Of a DNA stretch of 64,000 nucleotides, positions 1 through 13,642 are shown one piece after another. This DNA comes from Saccharomonospora viridis DSM 43017. GTDB taxonomy: Bacteria > Actinomycetota > Actinomycetes > Mycobacteriales > Pseudonocardiaceae. Location of the stretch: positions 1 through 64,000 of the forward strand of contig NC_013159.1 of assembly GCF_000023865.1 (NCBI RefSeq), in the 5' to 3' direction. Both the position numbers and the translations under genes were made by a program. The notes under the pieces were generated by a model. The model was not told where the DNA came from, searched no databases, and worked only from the letters and a program-made list of their open reading frames with translations. The stretch's first letter is position 1; the number at the start of each line of letters is the position of its first letter.

Positions 1-1
1 A

Positions 2-10
2 TGTGGATAC
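2..10 (-). promoter_or_regulatory. DnaA-box-like site upstream of dnaA
   Basis: TGTGGATAC is the reverse complement of GTATCCACA, two changes from the consensus TTATCCACA. It lies about 90 bp before the dnaA start, where DnaA autoregulation sites are often found. The same nonamer recurs in oriC at 2302-2310. A short inverted repeat, ACCTGC-TGC-GCAGGT, follows at 9-23. A regulatory role is inferred; only the match is seen. Confidence 0.45.
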
Positions 11-98
11 CTGCTGCGCAGGTGACCACGCCGACCTGCCGTGACGCTCCGCTGAGCCGTCGAAGAGCGAAAGGTCGAGGGGAGGGGAGCGGAGCAGC

Positions 99-1892
99 GT
101 GTCTGAGCACCAACTGAACCTGGCTGTCGTCTGGGAACAGGTTGTCGCAGAGCTCTCCGAGGGAACGCTGTCCCCACAACAACGTGCATGGATGCGGGTG
201 ACCCGCCCCATCGGCCTGCTGGACGGTACCGCACTGCTGGCGGCCCCGAGCGACTTCGCCAAGGAGGCCATCGAACGCGCTCTGCGCGAACCGATCACCT
301 CGGCCCTGTCCCGGCACCTCGGCCGCGAAGTGTCCCTCGCGGTGAAGGTCGACTCCACCGAGAGCACGCCACCGCCTCCACCGAGCCCGCTTCCGACCGG
401 TCCCGGCTCGCCCGGTGACGCGGCGATGCCGCCTTCCGCGACGACGTTGCACTCGCCGCCTTCGCCGTCCACACCGCCCACACACGCTCGTTACGGCCCT
501 CCCCTCGGAGGCCACCCCGAACGTCCCCCGGTGCCGTCGAACGACGACACGATCATCATTCCCGCGGTTCGGCCGCCACGGGCCGACCACACCGAGGCAC
601 GCATCCCCGGGGCGCACCGCTCCCCGTCTTCGGCGATGCCGTCGACCCATCCTCCTTCACGGCCCGCCGGCCCACCGCAGCCTCCGAGCAACCTCCCCTC
701 CCGACCCAAACCCTCAGCCGAGGGTGAGGACGGTGACGACGAGGTCGACGAGGAAGGCGAGGCCCTGGCCGCTGTCCACGAGATCTGGCCGACCTTCTCC
801 GGCCAACCGATCGCGGGACAGCCCTACACCGCGCCGGCTCAGCCGCAGACGTCGAAGACCCGACTGAACGAGAAGTACACCTTCGACACGTTCGTCATCG
901 GCGCGTCCAACCGCTTCGCACATGCGGCGGCGGTCGCCGTCGCCGAGGCACCGTCCCGTGCGTACAACCCATTGTTCGTGTGGGGGGAGTCGGGGCTGGG
1001 CAAGACCCACCTCTTGCATGCGGTCGGTCACTATGCGCAACGACTCTTCCCCGGCATGCGGGTGCGGTACGTCTCGACGGAGGAGTTCACCAACGACTTC
1101 ATCAACTCTCTGCGCGACGACCGCAAGGTCGCCTTCCAACGCCGCTACCGGGACATCGACATCCTGTTGGTCGATGACATCCAGTTCCTCGAAGGCAAGG
1201 AAGGGACCCAGGAGGAGTTCTTCCACACCTTCAACACGCTGCACAACGCGAACAAACAGATCGTCGTGTCCTCCGACCGTCCGCCGAAGCGGCTCGAAAC
1301 ACTCGAGGAGCGGCTCCGCACACGGTTCGAGTGGGGACTGATCACCGATATCCAGCCGCCCGAGCTGGAGACCCGGATCGCGATCCTGAGGAAGAAGGCC
1401 GCACAGGACCGCCTCGCGGTTCCGGGTGAGGTACTCGAGTTCATCGCCGCGCGTGTCGAGGCGAACATCCGGGAGCTGGAGGGCGCGCTCATCCGGGTCA
1501 CCGCGTTCGCCTCGCTGAATCAACAGCCCGTGGATGTCGGCCTGGCCGAGGTCGTGCTTCGCGATCTGATGCCCACCGACTCCCAAGCCCCCGAGATCAG
1601 CGCTTCGATGATCATGAATGTGACGGCGGAGTTCTTCGACGTCACGGTGGAGGACCTGTGCGGTCCGGGGAAGACGAAGGCCCTCGCCACCGCCCGCCAG
1701 ATCGCGATGTACCTGTGTCGGGAGTTGACCGACATGTCGTTGCCGCGGATCGGGCAGACCTTCGGGGGTCGGGACCACACCACGGTCATGCACGCGGACA
1801 AGAAGATCCGCAAGGAGATGGCCGAGCGGCGCAGGATCTACGACCAGGTGCAGGAGCTGACCTCCCGCATCAAGCAGTACGCGCGTCAGTAG
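99..1892 (+). CDS. dnaA: Chromosomal replication initiator protein DnaA
   Basis: DnaA is the AAA+ ATPase that binds DnaA boxes, melts oriC and loads the replicative helicase. The protein is 597 aa, long for the family because a proline-rich, low-complexity linker (about residues 90-250) separates the N-terminal domain I from the ATPase. Walker [10 protein letters not shown] lies near residue 296 and Walker [10 protein letters not shown] near 355. The C-terminal DNA-binding signature [15 protein letters not shown] is near 557. The GTG start follows a purine-rich GGAGGGGAGCGGAG. A long acidic and Pro-rich linker is usual in Streptomyces and Pseudonocardiaceae DnaA. It lies directly upstream of oriC and dnaN. 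Identity is certain. Confidence 0.99.
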   Translation: MSEHQLNLAVVWEQVVAELSEGTLSPQQRAWMRVTRPIGLLDGTALLAAPSDFAKEAIERALREPITSALSRHLGREVSLAVKVDSTESTPPPPPSPLPTGPGSPGDAAMPPSATTLHSPPSPSTPPTHARYGPPLGGHPERPPVPSNDDTIIIPAVRPPRADHTEARIPGAHRSPSSAMPSTHPPSRPAGPPQPPSNLPSRPKPSAEGEDGDDEVDEEGEALAAVHEIWPTFSGQPIAGQPYTAPAQPQTSKTRLNEKYTFDTFVIGASNRFAHAAAVAVAEAPSRAYNPLFVWGESGLGKTHLLHAVGHYAQRLFPGMRVRYVSTEEFTNDFINSLRDDRKVAFQRRYRDIDILLVDDIQFLEGKEGTQEEFFHTFNTLHNANKQIVVSSDRPPKRLETLEERLRTRFEWGLITDIQPPELETRIAILRKKAAQDRLAVPGEVLEFIAARVEANIRELEGALIRVTAFASLNQQPVDVGLAEVVLRDLMPTDSQAPEISASMIMNVTAEFFDVTVEDLCGPGKTKALATARQIAMYLCRELTDMSLPRIGQTFGGRDHTTVMHADKKIRKEMAERRRIYDQVQELTSRIKQYARQ

Positions 1893-2048
1893 CCTCGTCG
1901 GTCTCGTTCACAGAGTCTCCGCACCGCGTCCGGGACGTCGCCGGGCGCGGTTTTTCGTCTCCGTGCCCTCCCGCCCCTCGTACGGGACCGGTCTTTCGAG
2001 TGATGTGACCGATCTTTCGAAAAAAAGCACGCGTGCTGGTTTCCGTAG

Positions 2049-2432
2049 TTATCCACAGGAAGACACGGTTGGGGATGCACCTGTGGATGAATGCGGTGAA
2101 GTGGGCCGATGCCGAGTTGTCCACAGCTATCCACAGCTATCCACAGGTTATCCCCAGGTTATCCACAGGGTTGCCCACAACTATGTCCACAGACGGCCTG
2201 AGTCACCCATTCCGGTGAGAAAGCTGTGAGTAGGCCTGTGGACAACCTGGGGATAACTCGGCCTAAATCTGTGGATGGAGCTGGGGACAACTCGGCCCGG
2301 ATGTGGATACTTTCTTATTGGCACTCGTTCATCCACGGGTGTCCCGAGTTATCCACGGAGTTATCACCAGTCTGTCCACAGGGCCGCACGAGTGATGAGC
2401 TGCTGAAACAAGGGTTATCCACACAATCCACA
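2049..2432. repeat. DnaA box cluster (about 20 nonamers)
   Basis: The cluster has three blocks. At 2049-2191 the boxes are mostly in the TTATCCACA orientation, including two adjacent CTATCCACA copies 10 bp apart at 2127 and 2137. At 2237-2310 they are inverted (TGTGGACAA, TGGGGATAA, TGTGGATGG, TGGGGACAA, TGTGGATAC). At 2329-2432 they return to the first orientation (TCATCCACG, TTATCCACG, CTGTCCACA, TTATCCACA, CAATCCACA). Spacing and orientation blocks like these are known from Streptomyces and related origins. Most boxes deviate from consensus at the first three bases or at the last base. Confidence 0.9.
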
Positions 2433-2451
2433 GCCCTTACTACTACGACTG
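2415..2451 (+). promoter_or_regulatory. Probable basal unwinding system: DnaA box pair, GC spacer and DnaA-trio
   Basis: TTATCCACA (2415-2423) and CAATCCACA (2424-2432) abut. They are followed by the GC spacer GCCC (2433-2436) and then the triplets TTA-CTA-CTA-CGA (2437-2448). On the complementary strand these read 3'-AAT-GAT-GAT-GCT-5', matching the 3'-(G/A)AT-5' DnaA-trio described for bacterial origins, where DnaA filaments extend from boxes onto single-stranded DNA. The trio faces the AT-rich, purine-rich segment. The motif match is seen; the melting role is inferred. Confidence 0.65.
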
Positions 2452-2463
2452 AAGATCTCTCTT

Positions 2464-2486
2464 AGAGAAGAAGAAAAAAAGAAAAA
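2464..2486 (+). other. A/G-only tract in oriC, likely part of the unwinding element
   Basis: Twenty-three consecutive purines, mostly A, with one uninterrupted run of seven A. This is exceptional in such a GC-rich genome. It sits about 13 bp beyond the trio-like triplets, where the DNA unwinding element would be expected. It could also have an effect on dnaN expression, but no promoter is evident. Confidence 0.5.
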
Positions 2487-2761
2487 CAGCTCGGCGCGAA
2501 GTTGGGGACAGTTCGGTCACGCAGAGCCTCCGCAGAGCTTTGGGACCCCGTGGAATCACCAGGGCCCGAGGTGAAGCCCGAAGACACCACGCTCTACCGT
2601 GGGAAGTCCACACGCCGGTCCGCTCGGTGGACGGTGAGCTGGCGACCAGCCGTCACCACGCTCCTGTCGACCCGCGAACCCACGAACTCCACCGGAAGTC
2701 ATCACACAGAGTTCGTCGATCTTTCGAGCTCCAGCCGGCTCGGTGTCGAAAGGATGGGCGC

Positions 2762-3901
2762 ATGAAGATCCGCGTCGAACGCGATGGGCTTGCCGAGGCC
2801 GTCGCATGGGTGGCCCGGAGTCTGCCGTCGAGGCCGCCCGTTCCCGTGCTTGGTGGGGTCCTCCTCGACGCAGGCGGTGACTCCGGCGACGGCGCGGACA
2901 CTTTGACCATCTCCGGCTTCGACTACGAGGTCTCGGCCACGGCCGGTGTTCCTTCGACCATCGCCGAAGGTGGCCGCACGCTGGTGTCGGGTCGCTTGCT
3001 CGCCGACATCACCAAGGCGTTGCCCGCCCAGCCCGTGGACATCTCCGTCGAGGGCGCTCGGGTGTCCATCACCTGCGGAAACGCCAAGTTCAGCCTGCCC
3101 ACCATGCCGGTCGAGGACTACCCCGAGTTGCCCGCCCAGCCCGAACTGGCGGGCGAGGTCGCGGGTGACGCGTTCGCCCAGGCCGTGGCCCAGGTGGCCG
3201 TCGCAGCGGGCAAGGACGACACGCTGCCGATGCTCACCGGCATGCGTGTCGAGATCACCGGCAGCACACTCACCCTCGTCGCCACGGACCGGTTCCGCCT
3301 CGCCATGCGCGAGTTCAGCTGGCAGCCCGCCGAGGGCATAACCGATTCGGCGGTGCTCGTCCCCGCCCGTACCCTCGCGGACGCCGCCAAGTCGCTCGGC
3401 TCCGCCGGCACGACGGTGCAGATCGGTCTGGCGGGCGGCGACGGATTGCTGGGGCTGTCCGGTGGTGGCAAGTTCACGACCACGCGGTTGATCGACGCCG
3501 AGTTCCCGCCGTACCGGCAGCTGCTGCCGTCCGACTACTCCTCGCGCGCGATTCTGCACGTACCCGCGCTCACCGAGGCGATCAAACGGGTGTCGCTCGT
3601 CGCCGAACGGGGCACTCAGGTCAGGTTGGAGTTCGAGGACGGTTCGCTGCGGTTGGCGGCCGGAGGTGACGACGAAGGCAGTGCGGAGGAGGAACTCCCC
3701 GTCGACTACGAGGGGGAACCGGTGACCATCGCGTTCAACCCCTCTTACCTCGCCGACGGCCTCGGCGCTCTGCACGCCGAACGGGCCGAACTGACGTTCA
3801 CGACACCCAACCGGCCCGCGTTGATCAAGCCCGCCGATGACAACGGCGAAGTCGTGCCCGGCTATCTCTACCTGTTGATGCCGGTGCGGCTTCCTGGCTG
3901 A
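2762..3901 (+). CDS. dnaN: DNA polymerase III beta subunit (sliding clamp)
   Basis: The 379-aa protein is the usual length for the clamp that tethers DNA polymerase III to its template and docks many replication and repair factors. The frame is open further upstream, to 2540, but that extension lies in oriC and is Arg/His-rich with no family resemblance. The ATG at 2762 follows AAAGGA and gives the expected [14 protein letters not shown] start. Three repeated clamp domains follow, ending in the conserved [10 protein letters not shown] tail. It is the first gene right of oriC and probably forms a transcription unit with gnd and recF. Confidence 0.97.
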   Translation: MKIRVERDGLAEAVAWVARSLPSRPPVPVLGGVLLDAGGDSGDGADTLTISGFDYEVSATAGVPSTIAEGGRTLVSGRLLADITKALPAQPVDISVEGARVSITCGNAKFSLPTMPVEDYPELPAQPELAGEVAGDAFAQAVAQVAVAAGKDDTLPMLTGMRVEITGSTLTLVATDRFRLAMREFSWQPAEGITDSAVLVPARTLADAAKSLGSAGTTVQIGLAGGDGLLGLSGGGKFTTTRLIDAEFPPYRQLLPSDYSSRAILHVPALTEAIKRVSLVAERGTQVRLEFEDGSLRLAAGGDDEGSAEEELPVDYEGEPVTIAFNPSYLADGLGALHAERAELTFTTPNRPALIKPADDNGEVVPGYLYLLMPVRLPG

Positions 3902-3933
3902 GCAGCGGCGCACCGAGAAGGGGAGCATCCGTA

Positions 3934-4827
3934 ATGGCACAGCTTGGTCTCATCGGCCTGGGCAAGATGGGCTTCAACATGCGGGAACGCCTGCGGGAAG
4001 CCGGCCACCGGGTGGTGGGGTACGACCGTAACGCCGAGGTGAGCGACGTCGCGTCGTTGGCCGACCTGGTGGCCGCGCTGGAGGCGCCCCGGGTGGTGTG
4101 GGTGATGGTCCCGGCCGGCGCGGCGACGCGGCAGACCATCACCGAGCTCGCCGAGTTGCTCGACGAGGGTGATCTGGTGATCGAGGGCGGGAACTCCCGC
4201 TACACCGAGGACGCTGAACACGCCGAGCTGCTCGGCCGCCGGGGGATCGGCTACCTCGACGTCGGTGTCTCCGGCGGGGTGTGGGGCAAGGAGAACGGTT
4301 ACGGCCTGATGGTCGGTGGTTCCACGGCCGATGTGGAACGCGCGATGCCGTTTTTCGACGCGCTTCGCCCGGAGGGGCCTCGCGAGGAAAGCTTCGTCCA
4401 CGCGGGCGGGGTCGGTGCCGGGCATTACGCGAAGATGGTGCACAACGGCATCGAGTACGGACTCATGCAGGCGTACGCCGAAGGTTTCGAACTGCTCGAG
4501 GCCTCCGGGGTCGTGCAGGACGTCCCCGGAGTGCTCAAGGCGTGGCAGCGTGGGACGGTCGTGCGGTCCTGGCTGTTGGAGTTGCTGGTCGAGGCGTTGG
4601 AGAACGACCCTGAGCTGGCGGAACTCGAAGCCTACGTCGAGGACTCCGGTGAGGGGCGGTGGACGCTGGAGGAGGCCATCGACAACGCCGTACCCGCACC
4701 CGTGATCTCGGCGGCGCTGTTCGCGCGGTTCGCCTCTCGACAGGAGAATTCGCCCGCGATGCGTGCGGTCGCGGCGCTGCGGAAGCAGTTCGGCGGGCAC
4801 ACGGTGAAGACGAAGGTCACTGATTAG
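3934..4827 (+). CDS. gnd: 6-phosphogluconate dehydrogenase, decarboxylating (short form)
   Basis: Oxidises 6-phosphogluconate to ribulose 5-phosphate with release of CO2 (oxidative pentose phosphate pathway, cytosol). The N-terminal Rossmann motif GLGKMGFNM covers residues 6-14. The substrate-binding stretch GGNSRYTED and the signature [18 protein letters not shown] follow. The catalytic region contains [18 protein letters not shown]. At 297 aa it is the short actinobacterial type and not the 470-aa enterobacterial type. Whether it prefers NAD or NADP cannot be read. It starts 32 bp after dnaN with a GAGAAGGGGAG ribosome site, and its stop TAG overlaps the recF GTG by one base, so the three genes are probably cotranscribed. 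Confidence 0.93.
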   Translation: MAQLGLIGLGKMGFNMRERLREAGHRVVGYDRNAEVSDVASLADLVAALEAPRVVWVMVPAGAATRQTITELAELLDEGDLVIEGGNSRYTEDAEHAELLGRRGIGYLDVGVSGGVWGKENGYGLMVGGSTADVERAMPFFDALRPEGPREESFVHAGGVGAGHYAKMVHNGIEYGLMQAYAEGFELLEASGVVQDVPGVLKAWQRGTVVRSWLLELLVEALENDPELAELEAYVEDSGEGRWTLEEAIDNAVPAPVISAALFARFASRQENSPAMRAVAALRKQFGGHTVKTKVTD

Positions 4828-5999
4828 TGTATCTGCGGCACCTCCAGGTGACCGATTTCCGGTCGTGGGAGCACGTGGATCTCCCGCTCGCACAGGGACC
4901 CACCGTGCTGGTGGGCCCCAACGGGCAGGGAAAGACCAACCTGCTCGAGGCCATCGGATACATCTCCACGTTGAGTTCGCATCGGGTGGCCACGGACGCA
5001 CCGTTGGTGCGACACGGTTGTGATCGCGCGTTGGTACGTGCCGCGGTGGTGAACGAGGGACGGGAACTCACCGTCGAGCTGGAGATCGCACCGGGCCGGG
5101 CCAACCGCGCTCGGATCAACCGCGGCGCGGTCGGCAAACCACGTGACGTGCTCGGCATCCTTCGGACGGTGTTGTTCTCCCCGGAGGATCTGGCACTCGT
5201 GCGCGGTGATCCCTCCGAACGACGGCGGTTCCTGGACGACCTGCTCGTACAACGCGCTCCGCGATACGCGGGGGTCCGTTCGGAATACGACCGTGTGCTG
5301 CGGCAGCGCAACGCCTTGTTGAAGAGCGTGGGTCGCGCCGGTGGGCGTCGGGGAGCCCGGGAGGAGACCGATCCGTACGCGTTGTCCACGCTTCAGGTGT
5401 GGGACAACCACCTGGCTTCCGCGGGGGCCGAGTTGTTGGCAGCGCGGCTCAATCTGGTCGCCGAGCTGGGGCCCTATGTGGCTTCGTCCTATGCGGACGT
5501 GGCTCCCGACTCCCGACCTGCCCGGATCGCCTACCGCTCCAGCCTGGGGGGTGCGTTGCCGGAGGGTTGGGGGACGCCCGACGGACCGGAAGCGTCGACG
5601 GAGCAGCTCGGCGAGATCCTGCTCCGGGTGCTCGGTGAGGTCCGGGAGACCGAGCTGGAGCGCGGGGTGAGTCTCATCGGGCCGCACCGGGACGATCTCG
5701 AGTTGATGTTGGGCGAGGCCCCCGCGAAGGGTTATGCGAGCCACGGGGAGTCGTGGTCGTTCGCGTTGGCGCTACGACTAGCGTCGTATCGGCTCTTGCG
5801 GAACGAGTCGGGCGGTGAACCGGTGCTGCTGTTGGACGACGTGTTCGCCGAGCTCGACAGCAGGCGTCGGGCCCGATTGGCCGAGGTGGCGACGAAGGCC
5901 GAGCAGGTGTTGGTGACGGCGGCCGTCGACGAGGACGTACCCGTCGAATTCGCAGGCGTACGGTATGCGGTCTCGAACGGCGAGGTGACACGTGCCTGA
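4827..5999 (+). CDS. recF: DNA replication and repair protein RecF
   Basis: RecF is the SMC-like ATPase that helps load RecA at gaps through RecFOR. Walker [10 protein letters not shown] is near residue 31. The ABC-type signature [12 protein letters not shown] lies near 275 and Walker [13 protein letters not shown] near 333. The 390-aa length is normal. The GTG start overlaps the gnd stop (TAGTG), so translation is probably coupled. Its 3' end overlaps the start assigned to dciA by 8 bp. Identity is secure. Confidence 0.97.
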   Translation: MYLRHLQVTDFRSWEHVDLPLAQGPTVLVGPNGQGKTNLLEAIGYISTLSSHRVATDAPLVRHGCDRALVRAAVVNEGRELTVELEIAPGRANRARINRGAVGKPRDVLGILRTVLFSPEDLALVRGDPSERRRFLDDLLVQRAPRYAGVRSEYDRVLRQRNALLKSVGRAGGRRGAREETDPYALSTLQVWDNHLASAGAELLAARLNLVAELGPYVASSYADVAPDSRPARIAYRSSLGGALPEGWGTPDGPEASTEQLGEILLRVLGEVRETELERGVSLIGPHRDDLELMLGEAPAKGYASHGESWSFALALRLASYRLLRNESGGEPVLLLDDVFAELDSRRRARLAEVATKAEQVLVTAAVDEDVPVEFAGVRYAVSNGEVTRA

Positions 6000-6795
6000 G
6001 AGGGAGCGCCTCACGGATTCCACGCGACGAACAGTGACGGGGGCCACGCGAGTTACCCACCGATCTGGGGATAAGTCTGTGGATAGTGTGGATAACTCAC
6101 CTAGCACGCTATCGCTGCCGGTGACCGGCCTGCCGGAAAGGGTGGAAAACTCTCCACGAGTAGGTGTGGCGGCCTTCAAAATCCCGAACAGTGGCACAGA
6201 GCGTAACAGTGCGACTGGGTCGAAAGAGCCGGGGGCGGCTTCGACGGCGACGGGGGCGTCGACAAGCCGTCCACAAGGCCGGGACCTCGCCAAAGCCGCG
6301 TTACAAGCCGCGAAGGAACGCGCCGGGACCCGTGGCACGAGGCCGGGTGCGCGTAGGCCCGGCACCCCTCGTACGGGTGGGCTGGAACACAGTGGGCAGA
6401 ATCCACGGCGACGCCGTTGGTCGGGGCCCGGCTTCGACGAACGTGACCCACAGCCGTTCGGACGCCTGCTGTCGAACATGGCGACCCAGCTGGGGTGGAG
6501 CGCGCGATTGGCGAACGGCCGGGTCTTCGGCCAGTGGTCGACGCTCGTGGGGGCGGAGATCGCCGAGCATGCGCAACCCATGTCGCTGAACAACGGTGAA
6601 CTGACCGTTCGTGCCAGTTCCACCGCCTGGGCCACACAGTTGCGCTTGCTGCAAAGGCAACTGCTGGCAAGAATCGCAGCGGGCGTCGGACATGGCGTGG
6701 TCACCAGGATGCGTATTCAGGGGCCGACGGCTCCGAGCTGGCGCAAGGGGCCGAAGCACATTCCCGGACGGGGTCCTCGCGACACCTACGGTTGA
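5992..6795 (+). CDS. dciA: DciA-type helicase-loading factor (DUF721)
   Basis: DciA interacts with the replicative helicase DnaB in bacteria lacking DnaC. The DUF721 domain is confined to the C-terminal half, from about residue 155 ([14 protein letters not shown]) to about 245. The first 150 residues are Ser/Thr/Arg-rich and look unstructured. The assigned GTG start overlaps recF by 8 bp. Mycobacterial homologues are shorter, so the true start may lie downstream, for example at the GTG at 6121. Three DnaA-box-like nonamers fall inside this 5' part and produce the peptide signature DKSVDSVDN. The domain call is firm; the start is doubtful. Confidence 0.85.
   Translation: MPERERLTDSTRRTVTGATRVTHRSGDKSVDSVDNSPSTLSLPVTGLPERVENSPRVGVAAFKIPNSGTERNSATGSKEPGAASTATGASTSRPQGRDLAKAALQAAKERAGTRGTRPGARRPGTPRTGGLEHSGQNPRRRRWSGPGFDERDPQPFGRLLSNMATQLGWSARLANGRVFGQWSTLVGAEIAEHAQPMSLNNGELTVRASSTAWATQLRLLQRQLLARIAAGVGHGVVTRMRIQGPTAPSWRKGPKHIPGRGPRDTYG
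6066..6095 (-). promoter_or_regulatory. Three DnaA boxes in the 5' part of dciA
   Basis: TGGGGATAA (6066-6074), TGTGGATAG (6078-6086) and TGTGGATAA (6087-6095, the perfect consensus in reverse) follow within 30 bp in one orientation. They are about 3.7 kb right of oriC. Either they lie inside the dciA reading frame or, if dciA starts later, in its leader. They could titrate DnaA or make dciA transcription respond to it. Confidence 0.6.
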
Positions 6796-9047
<2,252 letters not shown>

Positions 9048-9099
9048 GCGGTCCTGATCGCGTACCGACGTCCAACCATGTGAAAGGAACTTCTGAGTC

Positions 9100-11625
<2,526 letters not shown>

Positions 11626-11656
11626 AGGCCCGCGACGAACGAGGGACTGACCGCTT

Positions 11657-12403
11657 GTGACACCACCTGACAACACCGAACAGCGCGAACCCGGTGGCAC
11701 GGACACCACCACGGGAGAGGTTCCGCCGTGGCAGAGGGTGGCCAAGGACGGCTCGGCTGGGACGTCGGACGGTGACGAGGGGGCCACGCAGTGGCTGACG
11801 AGCCCGGTGAGCGCCGGGGCGTCGACGGTGCCACCCGCCCCGGGCGCGGGAGGCGGGGGCGCGCAGCCGCCGCAGCAGCCCGGGGGTGAGGGGTCGGCGT
11901 TCGGACAAGGGGCGGTCGCCAACCGGCTGTTCGGTCAAGGCGAGCAGTCGGCGACGCGGACCGCTCAGCCTCAGGGATCCGATGCCGGGAAGTCGGGTTC
12001 GGGAACGCAGTCGCTGAGCGCCTTCCGTAGGCCCGGGCGCGGGCCCAGGCGGGCGAATCTCCAGGTGCGGCGGGTGGACCCATGGTCGGTACTGAAGCTG
12101 TCCCTGGTGCTCGGCGTGGCGTTGTTCTTCATCTGGCTCGTCGCCGTCGGTGTGTTGTACACGGTGCTCGACGGCATGGGCGTGTGGGACAGCATCAACG
12201 GCACGTACGACTCGCTGGTGGCCAACGACGCCGTCGACGGTGATGTGCTCATCACGGCGGGCACGGTGTTCGGCGCGGCCGCGATCGTCGGTGCGGTGAA
12301 CATCGTCCTGATCTCGGCGCTGGCCACGGTCGGGGCGTTCATCTACAACGTGTCCGCCGGACTCTCCGGTGGGCTCGAGCTCACGCTTTCCGAGCGAGAG
12401 TGA
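11657..12403 (+). CDS. DUF3566 transmembrane protein downstream of gyrA
   Basis: A 248-aa protein. The N-terminal 140 residues are rich in Pro, Gly, Gln and Thr and probably disordered in the cytoplasm. They are followed by the DUF3566 region with two predicted membrane helices at about residues 147-170 and 206-232. The region between them contains the conserved-looking LDGMGVWDSIN. It corresponds in position to the membrane protein gene that follows gyrA in mycobacteria. Its function is unknown; family members have been loosely tied to the cell envelope. The GTG start lies 31 bp after gyrA, so cotranscription is likely. Confidence 0.85.
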   Translation: MTPPDNTEQREPGGTDTTTGEVPPWQRVAKDGSAGTSDGDEGATQWLTSPVSAGASTVPPAPGAGGGGAQPPQQPGGEGSAFGQGAVANRLFGQGEQSATRTAQPQGSDAGKSGSGTQSLSAFRRPGRGPRRANLQVRRVDPWSVLKLSLVLGVALFFIWLVAVGVLYTVLDGMGVWDSINGTYDSLVANDAVDGDVLITAGTVFGAAAIVGAVNIVLISALATVGAFIYNVSAGLSGGLELTLSERE

Positions 12404-12455
12404 CCCCCGGCGGAAGGACGCTGATCCGCTTGAGGTAAGCTGCTCAGTGTCCGAA

Positions 12456-12529
12456 GGGCCCATAGCTCAGGCGGTTAGAGCGCTTCGCTGATAACGAAGA
12501 GGTCGGAGGTTCAAGTCCTCCTGGGCCCA
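12456..12529 (+). tRNA. ileT: tRNA-Ile (GAT anticodon)
   Basis: Acceptor stem GGGCCCA pairs with TGGGCCC. The anticodon stem-loop is CTTCG-CTGATAA-CGAAG with anticodon GAT. The T arm is GGAGG-TTCAAGT-CCTCC. CCA is not encoded. Its position after gyrA is conserved in Actinobacteria. Confidence 0.97.
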
Positions 12530-12536
12530 CTCGAAT

Positions 12537-12570
12537 CAGGGCGGTTCCCCGGAAACGGGGAGCCGCCCTG
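12537..12570 (+). terminator. Hairpin terminator after tRNA-Ile
   Basis: A 15-bp stem (CAGGGCGGTTCCCCG against CGGGGAGCCGCCCTG, one G-U pair) closes a GAAA tetraloop. ACTCTTTCGT follows. It starts 8 bp after the tRNA 3' end. Confidence 0.85.
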
Positions 12571-12784
12571 ACTCTTTCGTCGGGAAGCGATCGGGACCGG
12601 TCGTTGCCCTTCTGCTCTTCACTCGATCGCGCCGACCATTCGCGAAGTCCTCGTCCGGGCTGAACAGGAAACCTCGAGCCGCCGGTCGCCGTCGTTACCG
12701 GTTCCCGTCAGGGATGAGACGGCGAGCTGCGCCGGCCGATCGCTGCCGTCTCGACGGTGCGACTCCACGGTTTCCGGCGGTCGG
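12571..12784. other. Intergenic region, nothing recognised
   Basis: 214 bp between the tRNA-Ile terminator and the 3' end of the leftward nucleotidyltransferase gene. Short open frames here lack ribosome sites and family resemblance. Confidence 0.5.
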
Positions 12785-13558
12785 TCATGCGGAGGCCGTT
12801 CGTGCGGCGTCGAGGGTTCGGGCACACAGGTCCCGCACCGCGGCCACCGTGTCGCCCAGACTGTCGTTGTCGGCTCGGGCGACGATGTCGTTCACCTCGG
12901 TGAGACCGGCGCGGGACAGGAGTGTCTTCTCGTTGGTGATCCATTCGCCGCGAGCGGCGAGCACCGCGTGCGCGGCCTGAGACGCCCCCTGCACGGTCAG
13001 GGCGAGACACTGGGCGAGCCGCCCGTATGGGGCGTGGTTGGCCTTGGCGTAGGTGAAGGTGAGCTCGGCCATGTTCCACCACGCGTCCGGCGCGTTCTGT
13101 CGCAGTGCCTCCGGGTAGTCGGGCTTGGGCAGAGTCCCGTGCAGAACCCGGTTCAAGGTGAGTTCCGCCACCACGAGGTAGGTGGGGATGCCTGCCAAGT
13201 GGAACATGAGGGGTTCGTAGCGGAAGCGGCCTTGGCGGGCCTCCGACAGTTCGTGTTCGACCGAGTCGAGGTCGCGGTAGTGCACGTCCACGGGGCGGTC
13301 GTCGATGCGTAGCCACGCGCCGCCGTTGAACACCCCGGGACTCCACGCGCCGATCTCACTCACTTCGCCCGGCCAACCGATGGCGCGCAAGTGGTCGGGG
13401 GAGAACTCGCCGCGGTAGTAGATCGCGAAGTCCCAGTCGCTGTCCGGTCGATGGTTGCCCACGGCACGGGAACCACCCAGCGACACAGCCTCGACCCCGG
13501 GTAGTTCGGCCAGGCGGGAGGAGACGTAGGCGAGGAATCCTCTGTCAGTCACAGGCAT
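12785..13558 (-). CDS. Nucleotidyltransferase-domain protein
   Basis: The N-terminus has the polymerase-beta-like nucleotidyltransferase signature LGGSRAVG followed by SDWDFAIYY, with the two acidic metal ligands present and a third candidate acidic residue in VDVHYRD. Enzymes of this superfamily transfer NMP groups to antibiotics, proteins or RNA; the substrate here cannot be told. A helical C-terminal half (from about residue 130) resembles the nucleotidyltransferase partner domain. The ATG at 13558 gives 257 aa; a TTG eight codons upstream is also possible. It is divergent from the GvpU-like gene. Antitoxin-type MNT proteins are shorter, so a resistance-like or housekeeping role is more likely. 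Confidence 0.75.
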   Translation of the reverse strand: MPVTDRGFLAYVSSRLAELPGVEAVSLGGSRAVGNHRPDSDWDFAIYYRGEFSPDHLRAIGWPGEVSEIGAWSPGVFNGGAWLRIDDRPVDVHYRDLDSVEHELSEARQGRFRYEPLMFHLAGIPTYLVVAELTLNRVLHGTLPKPDYPEALRQNAPDAWWNMAELTFTYAKANHAPYGRLAQCLALTVQGASQAAHAVLAARGEWITNEKTLLSRAGLTEVNDIVARADNDSLGDTVAAVRDLCARTLDAARTASA

Positions 13559-13642
13559 GATTCTGTCAGCGTCCCAGTTCAAGCCGTGATGTTGCGGGTA
13601 GGTACTTCACCACGACGTTCCGTGATTCCAGGAGGTGGGGTG

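Larger units (their letters stand above)
1893..2761. other. oriC: Chromosomal origin of replication, oriC
   Basis: This 869-bp gap between dnaA and dnaN has no plausible gene and is packed with DnaA boxes. Consensus TTATCCACA occurs at 2049-2057, 2159-2167 and 2415-2423. Near matches on the + strand include 2117, 2127, 2137, 2148, 2171, 2183, 2329, 2349, 2372 and 2424. Boxes in the reverse orientation lie at 2082, 2237, 2248, 2270, 2282 and 2302. The right part (2435-2490) is AT-rich and purine-rich and is the likely unwinding side. The order dnaA-oriC-dnaN is the standard actinobacterial arrangement. Box positions are read directly; origin function is inferred from synteny. Confidence 0.95.

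Noticed and set aside
2226-2465. Short open frames inside oriC
   Set aside because: They translate DnaA boxes and have no ribosome sites.
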